DNA of 64,000 nt. It comes from Temnopleurus reevesii. Taxonomy: Eukaryota; Echinodermata; Echinoidea; Temnopleuroida; Temnopleuridae. The stretch's first letter is position 1. Each line of letters begins with the position of its first letter. The stretch covers positions 308,542 through 372,541 of the forward strand of contig BQKZ01000016.1 of NCBI GenBank assembly GCA_036244855.1, written 5' to 3'. Below are positions 49,226 to 61,400 of the stretch, piece after piece. The notes under the pieces were generated by a model. It was not told the origin of the DNA. It was given only the letters and a program-made list of their open reading frames with translations, and did no database searches. The position numbers and the translations under genes are program-made.

Positions 49226-49453
49226 CCAACTCACACCTTTGTGTTTTAGCGTGCGTCGGCCCAGTGCTTTTGAAAAATAAAAACGCTTACTGGACGCACA
49301 CAGACACAGGTCATACGGTGGAGAGACGTTCGGTGTACGCTGCTTGAGCGCAAGCAGATGGGGCGTCAGTCCACCGTCTGACCAGCGTATACTGTGCGTT
49401 CGGAGAGTGTTTTTAATTTAAAAACGCTTGACCGACGCAGGCTTAAAACCCAA
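49226..49453. mobile_element. Foldback element family F2, copy D (upstream of GPB5)
   Basis: Left end GCCAACTCACACCTTTGTG, the inner inverted arms AAAAACGCTTACTGGACGC and mirror, and the central ATACGGTGGAGAGACGTTCG hairpin with its mirror are all present. This is the most complete four-arm copy. It ends about 1.03 kb before the GPB5 start codon. Confidence 0.82.
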
Positions 49454-49499
49454 AGGATGACAAGATACATAAAGTGCCATGTTCCATATACTGTATGGT

Positions 49500-49700
49500 A
49501 TATTTAATTTGGTTATGTTTATAAAGCGCCCAGAAGCATTGTAATAGGCACTATATAAAAGTATTGCTATTATTGTCATTATCCTCCTCATTATTATTAT
49601 TGTTAGTATTAGTATTATGATCATCATTATCATTATCATTATTTTTATCATTATTATTATTATAATCATTATTACTATCATTATTATTATCATTATATGC
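49500..49700 (+). mobile_element. L2/CR1-like LINE/SINE 3' terminus with expanded (ATT)n tail
   Basis: TTATAAAGCGCCCAGAAGCA, then GGCACTATATAAAAGTATTG and a 130-bp ATT/ATC repeat. This is the plus-strand form of the tail seen at 17822 and 23250; the tail has grown into a microsatellite. Confidence 0.75.
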
Positions 49701-49861
49701 AAATGGGTTTTCATCAAATATTGTATGATTAGTGTTTAATGATAAAATTCTTAGTCAAATTTTGTCTTTTTCATTTGAGGACCATTTACGGGATAATCTA
49801 TCAGTAACATTTATAAATCCGCCAATAGTCCGAATTATATATTGTACCATAACATAATTAT

Positions 49862-50005
49862 ATAATATTGGATGGCAATAAATGGAATACCAGGGAATAT
49901 TGCACGAGTTAGGGCAATATTGCACGAATCGAAGATGAGTGCAATATTGGCCCTAACGAGTGCAATATTCCCGGTATTTCATGAAATGAAGCCATCCAAT
50001 ATAAT
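49862..50005. repeat. Foldback (imperfect palindrome, about 70-bp arms) just upstream of GPB5
   Basis: ATAATATTGGATGGC and its mirror GCCATCCAATATAAT form the outer ends. Inside, GGGAATATTGCACGAGTTAG mirrors CTAACGAGTGCAATATTCCC. A second small hairpin (GCCGTACAATAT / ATATTGTACGGC) lies at 50068-50097. The block sits about 0.5 kb before the GPB5 coding exon, possibly in its promoter or first intron. Confidence 0.85.
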
Positions 50006-50444
50006 TATTATTATCTTTACATATACCAGAAGGCTGGTCACTGCTTTGCGCAAGCGTAAAATTGAAGCCGTACAATATGGCTTAATATTGTACGGCTATA
50101 AACGCTCATATTGATAATAATTTATTATATCACTGCTTTATGCTAATCATGTGATAAAGCACTGCCCAAGTTCCAGAATGCCTAATATCACCTCTGCCGA
50201 AGATGATCCCACCTTGCCATTTTCTTTCATCCTAAACTGTGCATGTATTTATGGTAATATTGTCAATCGTGCTAAGAAGATATTACCAAAAATAATATCT
50301 TATGAGAAAAAATGATGGATGAACAAAATCGAGCAATGATTAGCGAAAATGACCAAGGCAGTTTTTGTACTTCAAATGTGAACTTCATGTAAAGAATGCC
50401 CTAAATTTTGATAATATGAACAAAGGATTAATATATTAAGCATT

Positions 50445-50477
50445 ATTTTTAATATTTTCATTTTGTTTTCTTTCTAG
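50445..50477 (+). other. Probable splice acceptor before GPB5 coding exon 1
   Basis: A T-rich run ending TTTCTTTCTAG (AG at 50476-50477) is an excellent acceptor only 8 bp before the start codon. It suggests that a non-coding first exon lies upstream, so the promoter cannot be placed. Confidence 0.55.
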
Positions 50478-50485
50478 ATCACAGA

Positions 50486-50737
50486 ATGAAGTCGAGGACG
50501 AAAACAACAACAACAACACTCCGAACAATGACGTCATGCCGCCTACAACCGATGTTGACATCGCTGGTGCTCACACTCCTTGTACTTTACATCACAATAT
50601 GGCCGACAGCCGTAGCAGCAAATGGTCGTTTGGGATGTCACGTCAGGCAATACTTACAATACAAGGCAGAAAAACCCGGATGTCGGCCACAAAATCTTGT
50701 TTTAGATGCCTGTTTTGGGAGGTGCGATACATACGAG
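50486..50737 (+). CDS. GPB5: Glycoprotein hormone beta-5 (thyrostimulin beta), coding exon 1
   Basis: This exon encodes residues 1-84 of a secreted cystine-knot hormone subunit. In bilaterians GPB5 pairs with GPA2 to form thyrostimulin, which acts on LGR-type receptors. Residues 23-45 are hydrophobic (MLTSLVLTLLVLYITIWP), with a likely cleavage after AVAA at 45. The N-region before it is unusually long and threonine-rich; Met15 (50528) or Met23 (50552) could be the true start. Mature cysteines are C51, C66, C76 and C80. Hallmarks are GCHVR, KAEKPGCR and the knot motif DACFGRCDTYE, matching human GPB5 GCAVRE, AKKPGCR and DACWGRCETWE. The exon ends GAG|GTAAAC, a good phase-0 donor. Vertebrate glycoprotein hormone beta genes also have an intron just after the C-x-G-x-C motif. 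Confidence 0.93.
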
Positions 50738-53734
50738 GTAAACCATATTTAGAGTTGGAACCTTTACTGCTCTGGGACCTGTGTCAACCTAGATCCCTTA
50801 ATTGGCAATTCTACATTCATTATTCCATCCCCTAAATGTGTGCTTATATTACACATTGATCGGTAAAGCATTTTAGGTTTGGCCTCTATCTTTTTGTGGG
50901 AGAATTTCTAGGGCAATCTCTTTATAATGTGTCGATAGGAGTCCTCGTCATAATGCTCAACGTTTCTATGTCCATGGTTCAAACACGTTTCAAAACCTTT
51001 TACGGACGTAGACTACACACACAAATCTTGGTGCCTTATTCATATATTTCTCGAAAATCTACTTCAGGTAGGGGTGGTCAACAAATTTCTAGTCTCTCCT
51101 ATAGTAACGATGACAAATTTAGCTTTCATGTGTGTTGTGCATTTTCTTAACCCTCGATTGAAGCCTGCGTGATTTTTGTTCAGTTGACGTCTTCAAGCCT
51201 TGTTCTAAAGACACAAACTTTGCTTTTTTGTATAGATTTACCCCCTTGTATGGGTATTTGTATTCGCCATGCAGAAGATGCATGTTCCTATTTTCCGTTT
51301 ATCAACATTTGAACAATAATGTCACCTCTAAAATTGGGACTCGGACTTCACAAAATTACGATAGCAAAAGGCTAGATGAAGACAAGCAAATCCAGACAGA
51401 TCAAAATTACAACGGGCATTAAATTGAAATGTATCCTAATGCATTGCGTTTCAATGAAAAAGTATCACTAGTAACGGTTTCGTGTAATGGAGTATCTTTT
51501 AAAGTTGCTGCTAAGATTCAGAACTACATGTGAAAAATCAACCAACAGTGATATTGCTCGTGTGAACTGGGTCTACTCTTAGTCGGTGAATACACAGGTG
51601 GACAAATCTCAGTTGGGAGAAATCGATGGATGTTTATTGTTGATCAATGACATGGAAGGTGTCTGGATGATTGAACTACGTATACATCAATGTTTGGCCT
51701 CGATTGTTTTGATATCATTTTTGACAGGATACCTTTCAAACGTCAAAAGCCACTAGCTGAGGGGAGAAATCGATGATTCGTTTGCTCAAAAGGTCCCGGT
51801 ATTCATTGATCATAACTGTTTTGTCGCTCTTATTCCCTTGATACCGGCGGCGGTATATATATCGCACTGCGGTAGTACTGACTATCATTTCAAATGTGTA
51901 ACTAAGAGATATGGCTCCTTTAAATCGGGGTTTCCCCTGGAGACGTGAAGTGTCCCGGAAACCACGAAGATGCAGCAAATGTCAAAGATTGCCACAGTCG
52001 CGTCTTATGAGGAAAAACACGCGCGTGCGAATTTAAAAGCTTGAGATTGGTCACAATGGGTGTCCTTTTTAAAAGGTGTATTTACAAACCCCTTCCTGAC
52101 CCCAAATACGGCAAAAATTTAGGCAAAGTTTGCAAGGTGTTCGACCGGCTGCCGTACGGTCCATATCTAGCACCACTTCATTTTCTAAAAGCAGTAGGCC
52201 TACAACCTAAACTCCCCCGGTGAGTTTACCGGACCGTTTGTCTGTGCTGTACGGGATCCGACCAACCACCTGATGATTTTTCTGCAGTTATCCCTTAGCA
52301 AATGACGAGCGCCTCCTGGGAACTTATTCTTCTTGGACAGAGCTCAGAAGTCTTAACATCTCTAAAATGCCTTGTTCATGTTGATTGATGTGTAACTACA
52401 TAACGCCAAGGTGTCTTGACAATTATGTATAAGAATGCTTTCGCATTACAAAGCATATTATGACAGCAATTGTTGTAGTACAACACCTTTACTCCCGAAA
52501 GATTTGTATGATGAGAGCGTTTTGGGATCATAATCATGCAAGAAGATGTTTCCTTTCCCTATTGGGATGACTAGCGGTATTTGACAAAGTTTTCACTATT
52601 TCACTTATTATATGGACTCCGTCTCGGCATAATTCCCTTCTTGAGACAAAACCCCACGAAAGCAGAATTTGAAATGAATCTAATTTTAAACAACGAATCC
52701 ATTGGGAATTGATTCAAGTGATTTATCGTACGTCATTCCTCTTCAGCAGTCCACAAAAATGTCCCAATTTGAATCAATGTGATCTGTATTTTCAGAGAAA
52801 TTTTTCTGGCAAACCTACTGCAACCATGCATACTGCATAATTTCACCCCCATTTTATCCCAATTTTTCGTTATTTCACACTGGTAGCCAGTGTCATGAAG
52901 GTATCAATAATAAATATAAATCATTGTATTATTTTCGTTTAAAGGTATTTTTCTACAATGCAGAAGTATCGTAAAACGTAATTTAAATGCATGCAACCCT
53001 TTTGATCTCTTTAAAAAGTAATAATTCTTGTGAAACTGTGACAGAATAAATAAAACATCAACTATCCAAAGATAAACATTTACTATCCAAAAGAGTGAAA
53101 ATAGATCAGTGCTCGGAAAGCACGTAACTTCGGATCTGTGAAACGATTAAGCTCCTCTCGCCGAAGCTCCTTGCTGATGTTTATCCGCCCAATTCCCGTT
53201 GTCAAAGAAATAAAACTACCCAGTTCTTGTATAGCGCATAATACATAGCCATGTGGCCGCACGCTTATAGATTATCAATTAAATGCTTTTAACTTGAAAC
53301 ATACAGGTTGGCCATATAAACTTGCAGAATTAAGTTGATTTTGGTTTCAGTCAAATAATAATGAACGTTGCACCATCTGAATCAGCTACATTTTATTCGA
53401 TTCTCGGCAATCTGACGATATCTATAAGTCATTGCCCTTAGGCAAAAATTGTCTGCTATAGATGCTTGAATTTGGAGTCACTTTGGTTTCTTTGTTCTAT
53501 ACGATAGTGTGATATTGCCATCAATATTGAAAGGAACAGATAGCAATATACTTTGGTCTCTTTCGGCCTCATTAGAGAATCTAAAATGTAATCTAACCAA
53601 TTTCAATTCAATAACAAATAAATTAACCCATTTATTTGTCTCCTTTGTCTCTCATTTTCTTTCCTCCAAATTTGTTTCAGAATCACTACATTAATTCATT
53701 TCTTCAATATTTCTTTCACCCTTCCAACCTGCAG
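50738..53734 (+). other. GPB5 phase-0 intron (2997 bp)
   Basis: It begins GTAAAC and ends in a pyrimidine-rich stretch with TTCCAACCTGCAG. It contains no long ORF. An L2/CR1-like tail is at 53218-53270. The rest looks unique. Confidence 0.88.
53218..53270 (-). mobile_element. L2/CR1-like tail fragment inside the GPB5 intron
   Basis: AGTTCTTGTATAGCGCATAA and ACATAGCCATG match 35058-35095. The fragment is short and its tail is decayed. Confidence 0.6.
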
Positions 53735-53929
53735 GTCCCCGAATTAGAATTTCCGTTCAAGTCTTCTCACCACGAGATGTGTTCATACCACCAAGTCCAA
53801 CTTGCAACGATAGAACTTGATGATTGCGATCCAGGTGTGAACAGGACTTATACATATCGGAATGCCAAGAGCTGCAAGTGTCGAAATTGCTCACCATATA
53901 ACACTTTCTGCTTTGGATTGTCTCTCTAA
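53735..53929 (+). CDS. GPB5: Glycoprotein hormone beta-5 (thyrostimulin beta), coding exon 2
   Basis: This exon encodes residues 85-148 and the stop. It opens VPELEFPFKSSHHEMCSYHQ, where human GPB5 has KPILEPPYIEAHHRVCTYNE. CDPGVNRTYTYRNAKSCKCR follows, against CAPGVDPFYTYPVAIRCDCG. Cysteines C100, C115, C131, C133, C136 and C143 bring the mature total to ten, the GPB5 number; classical LH, FSH and TSH beta chains have twelve and a full seat-belt. C131-x-C133 is the second half of the knot motif. One N-glycosylation sequon is visible at N120 (NRT); the human sequon (NET) lies elsewhere. The acceptor CAG|GTC keeps the frame. After the stop, ATTAAA at about 55375 and AATAAA at 55427 are the nearest poly(A) signals I saw, so the 3' end is undefined. 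Confidence 0.94.
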   Translation, partial: VPELEFPFKSSHHEMCSYHQVQLATIELDDCDPGVNRTYTYRNAKSCKCRNCSPYNTFCFGLSL

Positions 53930-53945
53930 CAGAGTACCGAAGCGA

Positions 53946-53953
53946 TGACGTCA
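53946..53953. promoter_or_regulatory. CRE octamer just after the GPB5 stop codon
   Basis: TGACGTCA lies 17 bp after the stop; a second copy lies inside coding exon 1 at 50529-50536. The consensus matches the CREB/ATF site. Function is unknown. Confidence 0.35.
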
Positions 53954-53975
53954 TTATTTTTGCTCAAGCATAGTG

Positions 53976-54109
53976 CTGGTTCTAAACAATATCTGTTTAG
54001 CAATGAGCCAAGCGGTGTGGATGCGGTACCGGGTCAGAGCTAAGACACTCAATGTTAGTAACTACTGTGATCACTAGAATCTCGTATGACGAAAATTGCT
54101 TAGAACCAG
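53976..54109. repeat. 15-bp-armed inverted repeat in the GPB5 3' region
   Basis: CTGGTTCTAAACAAT (53976-53990) and ATTGCTTAGAACCAG (54095-54109) pair with one mismatch across about 104 bases. It may be a small TIR element, or an RNA structure in the 3' untranslated region. Confidence 0.65.
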
Positions 54110-57100
54110 TAACCATGACGACCAATTGTTTTGACGTAGCACTTCGGTACTCTCTATTAACGTTATCATCGTATATTCCTTGTTTTAAACCCACTTTGTA
54201 AATGTGTGTGCAATGACTATCTTGAAAGCGTCTTCGTTAGAACGAAAATTGTCGTTTAAGCCCGGTTCAAGATTAGTATAATATATTTTAAAGAACTGAA
54301 GTCCGGTGACGGGACGTTGGTTGCAGAACATCCATTTTGTTCTCATGAAACTCGCATAAATCGTTGCAGATGTGTCTTCGGATTTCTGAATCGCCATCAA
54401 GACTCCTCCGCTCCTACCCTGAGTAGGATTTACTGTCGCAAAGGACAAAGGTTTTGGTTCAAAAGCAAAATTGTTTAAGCTTGGGTGCAATATTCGACCG
54501 GAAAATCTTTTTTTTTATATATTGATTTGGTTTAATTCAAAGAATAATTTAAAACTAAATTGATTACTAAGTAAAGAGAAATTAACCACAGGATAAAACA
54601 GTATTCGTATACAAAATATCTTTCAAACTTGAAGCCCAATTGTTGGTTCGAATGCAACTCTTATGAAATTAGCCGGAAAACCATATTCAATCCTGGAAAC
54701 ATATCAGTGACAAAGTTATGTTACTTTAAAAGAATGTGTTTGCTTTTGAGAGTATTATTACCCGCCATATTTCAAAACCTTGCCATTTTAAAAATTTACT
54801 CTCTAGGAAAATTGTAAGAATTAATCCTCTGAAGCTTTGGAAATTTATTGAAACGGAAAGCAGAAGTAACCATAATCCTGTTTCTGGAAAAGGGACTTTG
54901 TACTATTTTGCTCTATACATCTTCATCATGCTTTACTGAATGAAGAGGACAGCCTGTTTTGATATGATTCAAAAGCTCATTTATATTCTTTTATCGTAGC
55001 ACTCAAACTGTCAAAATCATTCGGTGACAGTTTCCAGGCAAAATTATATGGTTTCCATGGTTGCGTTTTCCATGATACGACTTCAGAAAAAAATGTGGCT
55101 TATATTTTGCTATTCAAGTACGATAGTCATTGCACACCGCTCCCTATCTTGTGCCCCAAATTACATCTTCTCATAACATTTGTTATGTGTCTATACTGTC
55201 TATAGAAAATCGATCTTATTTTCTCTATATGAAATAATGTTTATTCTTATCATTGTACATGTATTCTATATGTTCTTCATAATATACAATTGTTTGTATT
55301 CTTCTATATAAATGTTATGATGATTGATATTCCAAGCAACTGTATGTAAACACAGATCTTCGACATAATTATGAATTAAAACTTTTATCACTGTTAGGTT
55401 ATATTCTGGCCTCATTCACTTAATCTAATAAATCTACTCGAATTCCTTGCCAATGCAATACAATTTGAGGACGAATACAAGCATTGACACATCAAATTAA
55501 TAAATGTCTTTCGTATTAGACTGCTTGAGATTATTGGATTTGCATAATGTATAGAATGACAATGATTTTAGAATCACAGTTTAGCTATATACCAATGTTT
55601 AGATACAACGTGAACGTAAAAGGGATCTAACAACTTTTACATACTTGTTGAGATTCAAGTTATGTCATGAATACCAAAAACGGATCTAATATTTGTGTCG
55701 TTTTTTCTTCAATTATCGGTTATTGGATACACATAACTTTATATTGCCTTTTCGGACTATTACAAAGTGTTGACATATTGATTTGTCTTTACAGAATAAT
55801 TAAGTGAATGTTTTTAGACAATAGAAATAAGATACGGCTACTATCTGATCATACTCGCTGGAAAGGCGGGGTGTTTCCTGCTTGCTAAGGCAATCCAGCC
55901 CCCAAAATGGGGGTGTACTTTCATGTTTGATGACAGAACTTGTAGTAGATTCAGCACGAATAGTTTAAATGCACTGATATGCACACATAGATTTAGCTAT
56001 ATAATTTAGAAAATCTCACGTATTATTATTTTGTACCTGTTTCACAATGTTCCTTTTTGATGAGCTAAAATGTACCAGTGATTTTTTTAAATGTGCTCCT
56101 AATTTAATGTTATTGTTTGTTTTAATATACGTAAAATGTCATATTAATCTATCGAACATCACCTTCAAGATTATTAATTTATTAATCTATTGAACATCAC
56201 GTTCAAGATTATAAATTTGAAGCACATCTTTTTTAAACATTCCAAAGAAGAAACACATGAATGGAATCTTAGGTGATGTCAATTATTTTGAGTGCATGAG
56301 TGATATGTTAATCGACGTACATTTGTAAATCCTTAGAAATGAATAAACAAGATCTTTATGTAAATCCATGAATGATTGATGAAATAATTGACAAATACAA
56401 GCAAAGCGAGAAGTGCAATATATTGTATTTTTCTCGTTATCATTAAGATATATATAACAATAATTTTGGCCAATCACTCATATCATTTGATTTATGCGAC
56501 TCAAACAGTAAGATTCAAGTGCAGAATATATATAGTTATGCTTTGAAAATGCTTACAATAATAGGTGTGCCACATTGTTAGGTATTAAATTCTATGTATT
56601 GTCATAATCTGATGACTACATGCTAAACATTGGCAGCCGGTTTGGCCAGTGAATGTGACATAGAAACTATTTTGAAACACAGATAACGACATCCAAATGA
56701 TCACTGGACGGATATTGTAATATATATTTTGTCTATTTGCTTCATTAAGGATTCAATGTTATATTCATTTACTCCAGTCAAATGATATTTTACGTAATAT
56801 CATATTGGTTTAGCATTTGTTTACCATGATTTATCACAATTATGATCATTAATTATAATAGAGCAGTATTCTAGACTTTCTTTCAGAATAGCTATATTGA
56901 AAATAGAACGCGATTCTCCTACACAAAATGAATAATTTTCGGATTTCTAGGAGAGTAAGAATAATGTTCAAACTTCAGGGTGTTATGATTTTGTCTGCTT
57001 GTTATATGCTATTAAAGAACTATTTATCCATTTTCAAAGACAATCCAAATAGGTGTGTTTCCTTACTCATTTCAGACAAGAGCGGGTCATATGGTAAAGA

Positions 57101-58268
57101 GTGCAGGATAAAGTTGCCATCTATTTTATTTTTAAATAACGAGAACTGCTAAACTCTGATTATCCGATAATGGAGAGCTGTGGAGTAAAATGAAGTAAAA
57201 AAAAAAGAGCTTGAGCTTTCGATCCTAGCAGAATATTTTATTCTTTGATATTCTTTTTTTTAATTTTTTTTTACTCAATTGTCCATTTCTAGATTTCCCA
57301 CACTAGACTGGTGGCGCTATATTTAAATCAAAAGCTATGACATTCATCTTCCAAATTTGACAAACGTTCTCGATTCAGCAGACGATTAGTTTTGCGCTTA
57401 CTCTAATGTTTGCTTTTTGTTTGTTTTGTGTCTAAACGAATATATTCACGTATTAAGACAAATATGTAATAACTGTCCCAAAGAAGTATCTAAATGAGAA
57501 ATTATAACAAAATAACGTCTATCAGCTTGATTTTCAATGTCAACTCTTTATCATAGTTTCATTGAATGAAGAAAAAAACAAATCTACAAAATGTGACAAT
57601 TTGAGCAAAATCCGTTCAGAAGTAATGCATTTTCAAATTCTCAAGGATATTACGATCCCTGCAGCTAATGGGAATCCGTGCGATTGGCAACTTTGTCGAA
57701 ATCTGTGACGTAATGTCGGGCAACCCCTCATTCATTTGCATACAAAATTCAACTTTATTTTTCCTTTTTAGAGAAAAGCTGACAAAAGGTTGGGGTTTTT
57801 TTCGCTTAAAGGCTGAAACCTGATTTTAAATTAGACATCGATTATTTTTTCTGTACGATTCCGCTTGTACTGACTTCCAAAGTTGCCGACTAAACCGATC
57901 CCCATCAGCGGTAGGTTTCGTGATATTGAGAATTTGAACAATTATAAATTTCGAATAGATTGTCTGACTTTGCTCAAATTTTCATAATTTTGTTCTGATT
58001 TTCTCCACGATAATTCGAGGGACTTGTTTCTCTTCCGATCATGAAAGGCTAATGATTAAATCAAGGGTCCAGTGACAAAAACTCGTAACTCCGGTTTTGG
58101 GTGAAATATGGTTTATTAGTTTTGAAATTTGGGGAAAATGTGAACATGTTTCTTATCACAAAGAAAAGAAAACAAAATATTATGTTCATATGCTGGGCAA
58201 TGTAAAAATCTTTGAACGCATTTTTCCCCAAATGGCCAGATTGGAGTTCCGCATTTGTGTCACTCACC
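54110..58268. other. AT-rich non-coding stretch downstream of GPB5
   Basis: A 101-codon minus-strand frame at 54185-54490 shows no motif. A 38-bp unit containing ATTAATCTATCGAACATCAC is duplicated in tandem at 56143-56218. Nothing else recognised. Confidence 0.45.
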
Positions 58269-58446
58269 GTGAGCAAAAGGGACAAAGGCATTTGGACAAA
58301 GGAAATAACCTCATTCAAGCATTCACAATAGCCAGATACACCTCCCTCGTATTATGCTGAAACGTATCAAACAGACGTTGCACATAGAGCTATTGTGAAA
58401 GCCTGAATAAGGTTGTTGTCCAAAATCCTTTATCCCATCTGCTCAC
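58269..58446. repeat. Foldback with about 60-bp arms
   Basis: GTGAGCAAAAGGGACAAAGG...ATTCACAATAGC (58269-58332) is the imperfect reverse complement of 58389-58446, across a 56-bp loop. A third, diverged relative lies at 60112-60172, with a possible partner at 60303-60340, so this is a small dispersed family. An 87-codon frame at 58097-58360 runs into it and is not a gene. Confidence 0.72.
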
Positions 58447-61400
58447 AATGACTGACCCCTGAAATTGATACGGGCATTAAATTCATTTCCTAATAAAAAT
58501 GAACAACATAAACAAGGTGAGTTGATTAAATTATTTTTATCATATTATATTAATACTTTTTAATCATATTATATCAATACTTGATCGTCCCATTTATATA
58601 CATGCGATGATAATAATATAAGGAAAGTTATGACTAGTTCACAGATAATCCTAATTTAAAATGAGTATATCGGCACATGAACCGTAAATGAGTTTCGACA
58701 AAAAGAGTTGTAAACCATTGTCTTATCCAATGCATATTTGATTCTTTTTCCCCACCACTTGACATTGCAAAAGATCACACACTTTAACACATTTGACGTG
58801 TTCTCATACAAGGAGTAATTCTGAGTAAGAGATAAAAAAGTACATAAAGTTTAAAGCTTAATTCGGATAACCCTGTACGACGTACAATTGGGTAATATTC
58901 TACTTCACCCTCATTTCCAGGTTAATACTGCAATGAAATATAAATTATTATGAAAGACCTGCATCCAACAACAAAGGCTGGAAGAAAAATACAATAAAGT
59001 TTCTCTCCTAGAGATAAGTATTACGCAAAATCAACTTCTGTTGAATAGGCTACCCTGTTGAAATATTAAATAGATGAATTAAATAAATGAATACACACAA
59101 GAATTTAGATACCATTTGGATCAGCTGGATTTGTCCGTCATAAATGATTGGGATGGACAGATAAAATTAACTTGTAAATAGAGCCTACTAATAACACGAT
59201 ATAATCTATTTCCATCGAATCAAGTCGAACGCCATATCACTGCTCCTTTGTAATGATATTGAAATCGGAACTAGCTTGTGATTGTTGTGTCCTCACAGTT
59301 CAATTCACGGCGTACGGATCTTTTGTCCATGACCCACTTAATTTTACGGGTTAGTATATATCGTGTTTAATACAGATTGAAATCTTTATCTTACAATATC
59401 AATCTTAAAGATTTGTTATAAAAATTCTGAAAGAGGAGCACATCCAATTGATTAAAACTTTAGACAAATATAGAGAATCATTGCTTTAAACAAAGATGAT
59501 ATCTAAAGATATCTACGGTTGAAAGAGTAAACGGGCTTACAGAGACCGGGTCAGGAGGGACAAAATCTACACACTCTTTTTAGATGTGCTTATATTATAC
59601 TTGCTATATCTCTTTGTTTATTTTCCATACATCGTGATAGATTTATCCCATAACATAGTCCATCAAAAATGAATCTTCGATGGAAGAAGTTTTGTTCCTG
59701 TTCACCCTGGTATTCCCATTCTCCCTGTTTTCACGATACAGCCTCTATTTTGGAATGACCCTGTTATACATCTTATTGCATTCCTCCTTGGGTTAAGGCA
59801 CATACACCTTTATACAATGTTGTATGAAATGTTGAGACAGGTTGTCTAACATTGTGCAGAAGTCATATAGGCCTATACAATTAGTTGTAAGATTAGTCGT
59901 ACGGTTAGTCGTACGATTAATAAAATTCTACTGAATTGATCGCAAGATGTTGTTTCTGAACTTCTGTAAATTTCAGATGTGACCTGCGGTGACCACCTTA
60001 AATTTGTGCAACCGCTTCTAACAGTAAGCGATTGTTCACACGACAGCTAAAGTAACATGTTGCAGATGGTTGCAAGCTGGTCGTAAGATCATTGTGAAAG
60101 CACTTTGCTCTGTGATCAGATGTGACAAAGGAGTGGGCCAGAGTAAATACATTCATTCAAACATTCACAATAGCTTCATCATTAAAAATAAGAATGTCCC
60201 AGATGTGACTCTTGTTCAATATTTTTCCACAGAATAAGAAGAATTGGAAATTTCCTTTATGTCCATAACGTATCTATTGTTTATGCTTAAATGGAAGTTT
60301 TTGTCACAGGCCTCTGTCCCTTCTGCCCACAGTGTTGGAAAGACAACAGTGCTTTTGTAGACTGATATAAAATCATTGCATGTTATGACAAAAAAAAACA
60401 GTCTATAGTAGACTACATCAAACGGAGCACCAGTCCAAGTTTGATGAAATCATTGCAAAAAAGATCTAACAGTAGCAGATATGCAAAATTAACTCGGTTT
60501 TATCACAATAGTAAAAAATTGTTCATTTAAAAGGATTTTAAGAAGAGTTGGCTGAAGATTAAAAAGAATGTGAAAAGGCTAATTCATAGATCTCATTAAA
60601 TAAAAATATGGTTAATAGAATGAGCTGCTTTTGTGTAATTCATTGAAAATCATAAAGATTGCTGCACCTCAACCCTTCCAACTATTTTGGCAATTTTCTA
60701 AATTCAATAGATTGCTTGATGGTCAAACCATTTGATTCAGCTGCTTAAAATAACAATGCAATATATATGACCCGTCACGTCGAAATCAGACAAAAGTAAG
60801 ATCTTTACTTGTATTTTCAAGTTCTCAAATTCCCCATTCCATAAAGTTAAATTCAACATATGCCAATAAAAAAAAATAACAAAAAAGTTTTAAAGTCTAA
60901 CATATGCAAGTATTGAGCGAGAAATAATACCTTTAACCACAAGATGCTGGGTTGCCCAAAAGGGAATTTTGTTTGGGCATTTTCTCCAACTGACCACCCC
61001 CCCCCCAAAAAAAAAAAAAAGAAATCCACTTATTTACAGTAAAATCTTTCTTTATGCCCTTTCTAATTACACTGTTTGCATTATATTTTTACAAACCAAT
61101 CTTGAAGCATTCATAAAATCAAATTGTGAAAAATTGGAAATTTATTTGCATTTTCCTACATTTTCTCCAACTTCCCATCAGCAACATCTATATGATTTTG
61201 ACCTGACAAATAACATACTGCTGGGGGCAATTTTACAAAATGGTCTTAGCTATCCTCTTTTTGCTAAGACATCTTTAGTTCTTTTGCCATGCTCGGAAGA
61301 CAGAACATGATGATAGGATGTTTTAGCAACAAGTGAATAGCTAAGACCATTTCGATCAATCGGCCCGTTGATATTATTCGTTTGTTTCGGAATGTCCTGT

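Noticed and set aside
54185..54490. 101-codon minus-strand frame as a gene
   Set aside because: No motif, no splice or promoter support, and its length is reachable by chance.
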